Positions 27,301 to 35,800 of a DNA stretch of 64,000 bases are shown here, piece by piece. Location: positions 124,001 to 188,000 of the forward strand of contig NZ_CP026304.1 of NCBI RefSeq assembly GCF_003054555.1. The letters run 5' to 3'. Both the position numbers and the translations under genes were made by a program. The DNA is from Streptomyces lunaelactis. GTDB taxonomy: Bacteria; Actinomycetota; Actinomycetes; Streptomycetales; Streptomycetaceae. Within the stretch, counting starts at the first letter, position 1; each line of letters opens with the position of its first letter. Below the pieces are notes generated by a model that saw nothing but the letters and a program-made list of their open reading frames with translations, did no database searches and had not been told where the DNA came from.

Positions 27301-28224
27301 CGTTCATCGACGAGCACCGGGACCGCTTCGGCGGCGTCGAGCCGATCTGCCGCACGTTGACCCAGCACGGCTGCAAGATCGCCCTCCACCTACTACGCCT
27401 GCAAGAAACGACAAGCGACTCCCTCGCCGCGAGCCGTGCGGGACGAGGAACTCAAGGAGCTGATCCAGGAGGTCTACACGTCCAACTACCGCGTCTATGG
27501 CGCGAGAAAGGTCTGGCGCGAGCTGAACCGGCAGGGCCATGCTGTGGCCCGCTGCACGATCGAGCGCCTCATGCGTGAGATCGGCATCGCCGGCGCGGTC
27601 CGCGGCAAGAAGGTCATCACCACCCTCCCGGACCCGACCGCCGCCAGGGCCCCGGACCGCGTCGACCGCGACTTCGTCGCCCCGGCCCCGAACCGGACCT
27701 GGGTCGCCGACTTCACCCACGTGGCCGCCTGGGCCGGCGTCGTCTATGTCGCCTTCGTCGTGGACACCTTCTCCCGTCGCATCGTCGGCTGGTCCGCCTC
27801 GCTGTCGAAAGAGACCCAACTCGTCCTGGACGCCCTGGACATGGGTCTGTGGCAGCGCGATCGCGAGGGCCGCCCACCGGCGCCTGGCCAGCTGATTCAT
27901 CACTCCGACGCGGGTTCTCAATACACGTCATTCCGGCTGGCCGAACACCTGGACGCGGCCCAGATCGCGGCCTCCATCGGCTCGGTCGGCGACGCGTACG
28001 ACAACGCGCTCATGGAGTCGACGATCGGCCTGTTCAAGACAGAAGTCATCAAGCCCCAGCGGCCGTGGAAGACGCTCTCACACGTCGAGCTCGCCACCGC
28101 CGAGTGGGTCGACTGGTACAACCACCGCCGACTCCACGGTGAGATAGGGCACATCCCGCCCGTCGAATACGAAGCCAACTACTACCGAGCAACCACGAAA
28201 CCCCAGCTCACAGCCACCAACTGA
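27297..28224 (+). pseudogene. IS3-family transposase OrfB, one-base deletion
   Basis: OrfB opens in the -1 frame relative to OrfA (VTFIDEHRDRFGGVEPICRT; LTQHGCKIA). At about 27381 one C appears to be missing, and the protein continues in OrfA's own frame (STYYACKKRQATPSPRAVRD; EELIQEVYTSNYRVYGARKV is similar to the rest). The rve core keeps Asp in TWVADFTHVAAW, Asp in IHHSDAGSQYTSF and Glu in NALMESTIGLFKTE. The shift prevents normal OrfAB production, so this copy is probably immobile. Confidence 0.75.
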
Positions 28225-28418
28225 GATCTCCACCGAACCCGGGGCGGTTCATGGTGTGGATTGCGTTGCACTGCGCCATCGCGGTGGCTGGTGCGGCGCT
28301 CTCTGGGTGGATCATGTTCTCCTGATCACCTCACAGAAGAGGCAGCGTGGGGAAGGTCCGGGCTGTTCGATCCTTCATGAGGCCGCGGTGTCTCGATCGA
28401 CCTCACTACCCTGGGGGC

Positions 28419-29417
28419 ATGGCCGAGCTTTGGGGTACTTTCGCCGTCAACGACCATTGCCGTGCAAACGCGTTCGCACGCGAGCTCCTCCTCTTCGACC
28501 GGCTCGTCATTCCTGTCCCGGCCACGGACGCCGAGCGTGCCCGGTGGCGGCAGCCGAATCCCAATATGCCCGGCGAGGGGTGGGACCCTGAGAGGCTCGA
28601 CCGGATACGTGCTCTCCTCGGCAGCCAGCACCACGAAGGCGCAGATGGAGCACGGCTGGTTTGGGAAGCCCCCTGGGACGACAACAGGTGGCGAAACGCA
28701 CTGTCCCGGAGAGAAGTTGCGGAGACGATCACGAGCATGGACGCCTTCTGGGGCACCCGTCAGATCCTTGCTACGGACGACGAACTGCCTGGCGTGATTG
28801 AAGCAGTGGCAGCATTCCCCTCCGAAGTCGAGTGCCGTGACGAGCTTCGGCCGGAGGCCGGGCCCTCTAGGGAGGAGCCCGCGGCTCAAGCGCTCATTGC
28901 CTTGGCACGGCCTTTCTTGATCCCAAGTGGGGATGAAGGCCATGACTTCCGACCCCTACGTGAAGCCATGGAGCTGGTGCGTGACCCTGACTTCCGGCGA
29001 GCTCGTACGGCGTATCACGAGTGGATGCGCGAGTTCGTGGGCCCTTTGCAGACCCCTGGAGCAGGGCTGGGGCAGAGCACGCTCGACGCGGCATCGATCC
29101 GACTTGCTGACGAGCGTCTACAACAACTCATCACTGAAGAGCGCCAGGTCGTGCAGCGGGGTGGTCGACGAAAGCACTGGGCCCGAGGTGGATTCGCCAT
29201 GACCGTTGTGAGTGTGAGCACTGCGGTCGGCTCAGCGATGATGGATCCGGGAATGTTGGCTCTGATGGGCATCGGTGGAGCAGTCGCAGGCTTCGGCGGT
29301 TGGATTGCCGAAAGGAGAGCGGTCGAGCCGCTGGCTCCGCGGCCGCTAGGTGGGGCATCCATGTTCGTGGCCGCGCAGTGTCGGCTGAATTGGGTCTCCG
29401 CATCGTCAAGGGAATAA
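28419..29417 (+). CDS. Hypothetical protein with C-terminal membrane segments
   Basis: This 332-residue protein is not recognised. It begins MAELWGTFAVNDHCRANAFA then RELLLFDRLVIPVPATDAER. Most of it is a soluble alpha-helical region rich in Arg, Glu and Trp (about 1-255). Two hydrophobic segments near the end (about 263-300: FAMTVVSVSTAVGSAMMDPG; MLALMGIGGAVAGFGGWIAE) suggest membrane association. It stands alone between the IS3 element and recombinase remnants, where defence or other cargo genes are often found. Two in-frame upstream codons could serve as start; I used the ATG at 28419, just after CTGGGGG. Confidence 0.7.
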   Translation: MAELWGTFAVNDHCRANAFARELLLFDRLVIPVPATDAERARWRQPNPNMPGEGWDPERLDRIRALLGSQHHEGADGARLVWEAPWDDNRWRNALSRREVAETITSMDAFWGTRQILATDDELPGVIEAVAAFPSEVECRDELRPEAGPSREEPAAQALIALARPFLIPSGDEGHDFRPLREAMELVRDPDFRRARTAYHEWMREFVGPLQTPGAGLGQSTLDAASIRLADERLQQLITEERQVVQRGGRRKHWARGGFAMTVVSVSTAVGSAMMDPGMLALMGIGGAVAGFGGWIAERRAVEPLAPRPLGGASMFVAAQCRLNWVSASSRE

Positions 29418-29476
29418 ACGAAGCGCGCCGGTTCCGAGGTGAGCCCAGAAGCCGCCAATAGTTGATCTTGGAGGCG

Positions 29477-29690
29477 TCAGCGCTTCCGTCGAGCGGCGGG
29501 GTCGCGTTCGGCTACGTGTCGGGCGACCGCGTCGATGCCGGGCGGGCGTACCGCTCCAGGGAGCGGACGGAGGCGTGGCGGGAGCGGGCCAGCAGCATCG
29601 GCGTGGAGGAGCCGCCCTCGGCGTCGTGTGTCAGGGTGCTGTGGCGGATCCGGTGCAGTGTGAGGAGCCGACGCGGCCCGAGCTGGAGCG
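29477..29690 (-). pseudogene. Tyrosine recombinase, C-terminal fragment
   Basis: The last ~70 residues of a phage-type integrase remain, with the HxxR box in LHRIRHSTLTHDAE, the His in LLARSRHASVRSLER and the nucleophile Tyr in ERYARP. After RYARP the reading moves one frame to GIDAVARHVAERDPAARRKR. The upstream part is replaced by the oppositely oriented Tn3 transposase fragment. Confidence 0.7.
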
Positions 29691-30520
29691 GTTCTTCTTC
29701 CTGGACGACGTGGACCGGGATCTGATCGCGCTGCGGCGTACGCAACATCACCAACTCGGATTCGCCCTCCAGATGTGCACGGTGCGGTACGTGGGCCTGT
29801 TCCTGGGCGAGGACCCGCTGGATGTGCCGTGGCCGGTGGTGGAGCACCTGGCCGGGCAGCTGGGCATCGAGGACCCCTCGTGTGTGAAGCGGTACACGGA
29901 CCGGCGGCAGACGGTGTACGACCACGCGTGGGAGATCCGGGTCGCGTACGGCTACCACCAGTTTGAGGACTATGCCCAGGGCCGGAAAGTTCCGGGCGTT
30001 CCTGCACGGCCGGGCGTGGACAGCGCACGCCGAGGGGCCGAAGGCGCTGTTCGATCATGCGGTGGGCTGGCTGCGTCGGCACCGGGTCCTGCTGCCGGGG
30101 GTGAGCGTGCTGGCCCGGCAGGTTTCCGAGGTCCGCGCCATCGCGGAGAAGCGGCTGCACACCACGGTCGCGAGGGCCGCCTGGCGGGCGGATGCGGCGC
30201 TGCCTTGCGACTTGGTCGCCACGCTGAAGACGCCGGAGGGCAGGCGGTACTCGGAGCTGGAGCGGATGCGTCAGCCCCCGACGCGGACCACGGGTACCGC
30301 GATGAAGGGCGCGTTGCAGCGGGTCGAGGACATCGCCGCCTTCCAGCTGGGCCGTCTGAAGCTGGAGCAGATCCCGCCGAACCGGCTGTCCGCGCTGGCC
30401 CGGTACGGGCTGGGTACGAAGGCGCCGAAGCTGGAGCGGACCCCGGAGCCCAAGCGCACGGCGATGCTCACCGCGGTGATGCGCCACCTGGAGGCGAAGG
30501 CGATCGACGACGAACGCCGG
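29660..30520 (+). pseudogene. Tn3-family transposase TnpA, N-terminal portion, frameshifted
   Basis: The text reads as the DUF4158-type N-terminal part of Tn3 TnpA: RPELERFFFLDDVDRDLIAL; HHQLGFALQMCTVRYVGLFL; DPSCVKRYTDRRQTVYDHAW; EIRVAYGYHQFEDYA. The frame then moves by one base near 29978 (RKFRAFLHGRAWTAHAEGPK; HRVLLPGVSVLARQVSEVRA; EPKRTAMLTAVMRHLEAKAI). It breaks off at about 30510. About 280 of the usual ~1000 residues are left and the DDE domain is absent. Confidence 0.8.
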
Positions 30521-30524
30521 CCTC

Positions 30525-30740
30525 TCGCGGGCGGAACACATCACCGAGGAACACATCGCCGGAGCGCTCGAAGCTGTCCGGCTGTTCAGCGATTGCGAGG
30601 ACCTGCGCCGCTTCTACCCGTCAGTGCAGAACTACCGGGACAACGCCTCCAAGCAGTGGGTGAACCACCTGCACCAGTTGCAGGTCGTGCTGTTCCACCG
30701 GGGTCAAGTCGCCACTCAGCCACGCAAGTTGGTGCCGTCT
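30525..30740 (+). pseudogene. Unidentified protein fragment
   Basis: Directly after the TnpA break, one frame reads like a real protein: AGLSRAEHITEEHIAGALEA, VRLFSDCEDLRRFYPSVQNY and RDNASKQWVNHLHQLQVVLF. It has no start codon of its own and fades after ~30740. I do not recognise the family; it is another piece in a composite of broken elements. Confidence 0.35.
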
Positions 30741-30823
30741 GGAAGCCACCGATGGAGCTGCCGCCGCGAATGCGCCCGCACTTCGACCGCCCGGCAGGAG
30801 CTGGCGAGCCAGCTCGAAGCCCT

Positions 30824-30973
30824 TCACCGGGCGGAGTGCCACAAGGTCTTCCCCATCAGCCGGATGCAGTCCAGACGCAGTCTGGTACCCGACGCGAGAT
30901 CACGCGCCCGCAAACGCTCACGCACCTCGCATTCCTGATCAGACGTCAACTCCACACGCAGGATCTTCGGCAT
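30824..30973 (-). pseudogene. IS630-family transposase, N-terminal fragment
   Basis: The 49 codons (MPKILRVELTSDQECEVRER; LRARDLASGTRLRLDCIRLM) match the beginning of IS630-type transposases, before the second helix-turn-helix. The rest is missing. It ends only about 60 bases from the last gene of the 18-kb operon, so it marks the left edge of that island. Confidence 0.6.
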
Positions 30974-31032
30974 GAGGCAGCCCCTCCCTGCCCGTCCCAT
31001 ACCCGAACCACAGCCCACATCACCGAGACCGC

Positions 31033-32853
31033 TTAGGGCGCCGGAGGTGTGGGGAGGAGCTGGTCGAACGCCAGCCCGCTGGACGCCTCGCCGCGGCCGG
31101 TTTCGCGGGTCGCGGCGAGCCAGACAAGCACCCGGCCGTCGCGCCACCGGGTGCGCTGGTAGGCCAACGAGACCTGGGTGCCGGCGCGCGGCACCTCCTC
31201 CTCGAACACGTGGTAGGGCACCGCCGTCTCCTGGTCGAGCCCGACCCGCAGCAGCGTGGTGCGCGGCCGGACCCGGGCGCCGGGCGGCACGCCCTCCATC
31301 AAGCGCAACATCGCGCCCCGCTGGAGCTGCGTCGCCCGCACGTCGCCCGGGACGTGCATGACAACGAACGGGACCCAGTTCTCCGGCACCGTGGTCATCG
31401 CCCGGTAGGAGATCGGCGCCGCGGCGTCGCCGGTGACCGGGGCGCCCGGCGGCACGCCCTCGAGTCGCCGGCGGTGGGCCAGGGTCTCCTCGGCGGCCTC
31501 GGACCCCCGCTTGCCCACCCCGGACGCGAGTGGCACGACACGCTCAACGCCCCAGACGAGGTTGGCCACCTCGTCGCGCGTGAACACGACGTCCTCCAGC
31601 GGCGGCCCGCCGGTCGACTGCGGCAGGGTCGGCGGCAGGAACAGCGACGTGTCGGCCGGCTCACGGCCGGTCCCGGCGACGTCGAGTGTGAACATCGACC
31701 AGCGTCGCCAGTCGTCGTCGACGCCCCGGCCTGCGGGTTCGATCCACAGCCGCTCGCCGAACACGTTGGTCACGGCGAGCCCGGCCACCGTGGCGAGGGA
31801 GCCCACCGGTAGCTCGTACGGGATCGTGAACCAATCGTTGCCGTAGGCGAGCGCGAACTCGAGGAACAGCAGGCGGGCGAGGTCGGTGGTGTCGGCGCTG
31901 ACGTCGCCGAGGTTGGTGCGCCCGTCCTCGAACGCCCACCAGCGCTTGTCGGGCATGCCGTTGAAGCGGGTCGCCGTCGGGATCGTGGTCGACGGTTCGG
32001 CGAGCTTGCCGGATCCACGCCCGCCCGCCGGGTCGACGGAGAACGCGGTCCAGTCCAGTCGGCCGCCCGGGTACTCCTCGGCGACGAGGCGCTTGGCACC
32101 GTCGGCGACGTTCGCGGTGACGGCGAACTGGTGCTCCAGGTGGGCAGGGTCCCACGCCGACTGCCAGGCCGGGCGCTCGAACATCGCGTCGAACCAGCCG
32201 ACCAGCTCCACGCCGGCCTCGACGATGCCCGGCTTGTCGGCCTCCGCCACCGCGATGCCGGTCAGCGGCGTGTTCGATGGGCTCGCCGTCAGGTGCTGGT
32301 AGAGGCGGTAACCGTCCATCGCACGGCCGGCCAGCGACTGGAGCAGCGCGTACACCTCCAGGTGGGCGACCCGCTCGGTGTCGTCCTCGTCGGTCGGGTC
32401 GGGCGCGACGAACGCGTAGCGCTCCACGAAGGACTGCCGGTAGACCGGCGGGATCCGCTTGAGGAACCGCCGCCCGAGCATCATCCGCAGGTCGGCGGCG
32501 CCCAGGCCGCCGGCGGTGAGGTGGTCGAGCGGCCGCCGCTCGACCACCGCCTCCAGCGGCTGGCTGCCATCGAAGGCGACCGGGGTCGCGTCGCGGGCCT
32601 GGAACGTCGTCAGGGCGGCCTGCGCCACCTGCACCTTGGCCAGCACCGGCGACCCGGCGTCGTCGCCGTGGAACTCGCCCATCTGCCACTGGCGGGTCAG
32701 CATCCACAGCGCGTCGCGGACCTCGGCCCGCAACGCCCGGTCGAATTCGACCGACCGTGGCCGGCCCTCGACCCGGTTCCAGATCGTCACCGACGGCCGC
32801 TGCCGCTCGGCGAGCTCAGCCCGGAGGTTACGGATCAACAGTGGATTAGGCAT
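31033..32853 (-). CDS. Large conserved protein of unknown function (606 aa), last gene of the 18-kb operon
   Basis: This 606-residue soluble protein has no signal peptide or membrane helix. I do not know a named domain. Features likely to define a family are VTIWNRVEGRPRSVEFDRAL then ALWMLTRQWQMGEFHGDDAG (about residues 22-65), RRFLKRIPPVYRQSFVERYA, a Trp-rich middle (MPDKRWWAFEDGRTNLGDVS; FLEFALAYGNDWFTIPYELP) and a tail with NWVPFVVMHVPGDVRATQLQ. Its ATG overlaps the end of the 1818-residue gene by eight bases, so translation is coupled. Length, Trp content and lack of repeats suggest an enzyme-like or structural protein. I cannot choose between these. Confidence 0.85.
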   Translation of the reverse strand: MPNPLLIRNLRAELAERQRPSVTIWNRVEGRPRSVEFDRALRAEVRDALWMLTRQWQMGEFHGDDAGSPVLAKVQVAQAALTTFQARDATPVAFDGSQPLEAVVERRPLDHLTAGGLGAADLRMMLGRRFLKRIPPVYRQSFVERYAFVAPDPTDEDDTERVAHLEVYALLQSLAGRAMDGYRLYQHLTASPSNTPLTGIAVAEADKPGIVEAGVELVGWFDAMFERPAWQSAWDPAHLEHQFAVTANVADGAKRLVAEEYPGGRLDWTAFSVDPAGGRGSGKLAEPSTTIPTATRFNGMPDKRWWAFEDGRTNLGDVSADTTDLARLLFLEFALAYGNDWFTIPYELPVGSLATVAGLAVTNVFGERLWIEPAGRGVDDDWRRWSMFTLDVAGTGREPADTSLFLPPTLPQSTGGPPLEDVVFTRDEVANLVWGVERVVPLASGVGKRGSEAAEETLAHRRRLEGVPPGAPVTGDAAAPISYRAMTTVPENWVPFVVMHVPGDVRATQLQRGAMLRLMEGVPPGARVRPRTTLLRVGLDQETAVPYHVFEEEVPRAGTQVSLAYQRTRWRDGRVLVWLAATRETGRGEASSGLAFDQLLPTPPAP

Positions 32854-35800
32854 CGTCGGCTCGCAGGATCCGGTACAGGCCGTTGTTGACGGCGAGGTTG
32901 GCGGAGATGCCGAGGCCGCGCACTGTCGCCTCGGAGACGGTCGCCGGCAGGAAGGTGGCGTACGCGGTCTGGGCGATGGCGGCCGGTTCGAGGGCCCGCT
33001 GCCGCGCCAGGTCGAGCGTGTCGTTCAGCGCGGCGACAAGGTCGTCCCAGAGCCAGCCTGCGGTCGCGTCGGGTGGCACGACGAGCAGCATCGCCTGCGG
33101 CGGTTCGGAGTTCGGGCTGTCGTGGTGGAACACGATGCCGGTGGTCGCCGTGTCACCGGGCACGACCTCGACCCACTCGTCGAGCAGCAGCCCGGCCTGG
33201 GCCGCCCGTTTGTCGAACGCGGCCGGGTAGTGGGCGGTGTAGAGCAGCCGATCGCCGGTGAGCGTGGTGCCAGGCGGCCAGTCGAGCGCCAGCCAGGGCT
33301 CGCTGACGTGCGGGAACTGGCTCGGCGTCAGCTCCGGCTCGGGCCGGTTGAACGCGCTCGCCAGCAGCGTCGCCTGCTCCCAGGAGCGCACCGGGCCGCG
33401 TACCCGGGCGACGCCGTGCAGCCAGTCGTCGACCGGGAACGGCCGGGTCGGCAACCCGGCCAGCAGCCCGCCGGAGCGGCTCCATTGCAGAGCCGCCTCC
33501 CACTCGTCGGCCTGCGCTGTGGGGATGTCGAATTCGGGCACGAACACCGCGTCCGGGCCAAGCAGTGCGGCAACCGCGGCCGCCAGCGCGTCGACCCGTG
33601 GCCGGCCCGGCGCGGCGAGGTCGTGGGCGGCTAGGTGGCCCGCCGCGGCGTCGCTCCGGGTCTCCGCCTCCGTGATCACGAAGTCGAGCGCGCGCGATGT
33701 GTCGCGGCCGAGGGCGACCGCCCGTTCCGCGAACCCGTCGATCGGGAACGGTTCGGCGTCGAACGCGTCTACCGGCAGCAGCGCGACCGCCGCCAGCGCG
33801 TCGGCGAGCCCGGTCGTCGAGCCGGCCACCGCCTCGAACCCGGCGAGCCGGTCGGCGAAGGCCGACCGCTGCGTCTCGATCGCCGCGCGGAACGGCGCGG
33901 CCGCGGCGGGCACCGGGTTGGTCGGTGCGTCGCGGACCTCGCGGTCGGCTCGGAGCAGCACGGCGACGCGCTCGGCGTCGGTGGCCGTCGACGGCAGCGC
34001 GCTGTCGCGGGCGAGCGCGGCGTCGGCGCGGGCCAGCCGGGCCCGCCAGCGTTCCGCCCGGGTCGCCACGGCCGCCAGCAGGTCGTCGAAGAGGACGGCC
34101 CGTCTCGCCGCGAGCTGGCCCGTTCCCCCGCTCGGCAGGCCGAATCGGCCGGATCCGACCAGCGCCGCGCCGGCCCGGTCGACTAGGTCGTCGACGGCGG
34201 CGCGCAGGGCCACCGGGTCGGCCAGCGCCGTGTCGATCTCGGTGCGCAGGCTCCGCAGCCCGCCCAGATGGCTGTCGAGCCGCGCCGCCACCTCCGCGAC
34301 GCGGGCCCGGTCGGCGTGCGGAAGCGCGTCGGCGGTGGAATGCGCCTCGCCGGCGCGGAGCACGTCGGTGGCCCGCAGGGTCCGGCTGGTGGTCGCCACC
34401 GTGCGCAGGTGGCCGACCAGGGGCGCGATCTCGAAGAACGTCACCTTCCCCGGTACGCGCTCGGTGAAGTGCACGGTCGGCGCCGCGTCGGGCCGCAGCC
34501 CCGCCTCGCCGGCCACGTACCGCAGGATCCGCTCGTCGAGCTCGCCGAGCGCGGCCTGCGACTCCAGACGGACCAGGTAGAGCAGGTCGATCGGCTGCAG
34601 CCCCAGCTCCGCCTGGCTGACCAGCCGATCGCGGTCGGTGCCGTCGGGATCGGTCCAGCGGACCCGGACCACGACGTCTGCGGGTGGCGGCAGCATCGCG
34701 GCGACCAGCTCGTTGACCCCCGGCTCCGCGATCGCCCGCGGCGTCATCGCCAGCCCGTCCAACGGGGACGCGAGATGGTCCAGTCCGGCGCGCAGGTGGA
34801 TCGCCACCCGGTGGGTCAGCGTGCTGCCCCGCCGCGGGGTCTCCAGCACGGCGGGCTCGGGCGGGAAACCGCCGCGCCCGATGGTGTCGAGTGTGGACGC
34901 CGCCCGGTCGGTGTTGCCGAGCACCGCCTGGTGTACGCCCTCGGCCAGCACCAGGTCGGCGATCGCGTCGTGCACGTCGAGCAGCCGCTCCACCTCCAGG
35001 TCGATGGCTTGCCGCTGCGCGGCCGAGGCGGCCGGCAGGTCGGCGCGCCCGAACGGGTAACCGGAGTTGCCGGTGCGCACGTGCCGGACCAGCTCCAGGC
35101 CGTCGACGCACATCCGGCCGTCCCGGTCGCCGGTGAGCGGGAACGCAAGCCGGAGCGGGTGGATGAACGCGTCCACCTCCGCCAGACCGTGCCGGTCGTG
35201 CAGCCCGCGCTCGAACCGGTAGCCCAGCAGGTTGCCGAGCGGCTGCCCGTTGCGCAGGCCCTGGAGCACCGACGTGGCCAGCCGCATCCTTTCGGAGCTG
35301 AGGTTGAGCGCCATCGTGTCAGGATGGTCGGGGGTGGCGTTGGCCATGAAGCCGCTGCGCAGGATCGCCGCCGTTGCGGCGTGGTTCAACGACGGCGCGT
35401 GGACGAAGCCGCCGTTGGCGCTGTCCCGCACCGGCGTGGGTCCAGCGCCGAACGCGGGCTTGAGCTCGTCGGGCAGCTTCACCGGTTGGACCGTCCTGCG
35501 TTCCGGTCGCACGTCGTGCAGCCACCCGTAGGCGCCGACGTGGACGCCGCGCCGCGGGTCCGGGCGTGGATCGCCGGTGCCGTCGCCGGGCGCGAGGCCG
35601 CGCATGTCGAGCAGTCGGCGGGTCACCAGACCCAGCCGCCAGGCGTCGACTCGGTGGCTGCAGCAGTCGAGGTGTTCGGCTTGGAGCCGTTCGAGCCGGG
35701 CGGTCGGTAGGCCGGACAGGGCGTCGATCGCGTCGGTCACCTCGCGGAGACGGGCGGCGGCCGGCTTGTCGAGCAACGCGGGAATGACCTCGTGCAGCGG

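Larger units (their letters stand above)
26923..28251 (+). mobile_element. IS3-family insertion sequence, complete ends
   Basis: The element is about 1.33 kb and bounded by TGAACCGCCCCGG...CCGGGGCGGTTCA. The left end reads TGAACCGCCCCGGTTCGAAT and the right end, on the other strand, TGAACCGCCCCGGGTTCGGT, with TGGAGA shared a few bases further in. It carries OrfA and a broken OrfB. No target duplication is evident, in line with the deletion of the flanking IS110 sequence. Confidence 0.85.

Noticed and set aside
29477..30556. A 359-codon minus-strand frame across the TnpA fragment
   Set aside because: Only its final ~25 codons belong to a real integrase tail. The rest is antisense to recognisable Tn3 transposase sequence.
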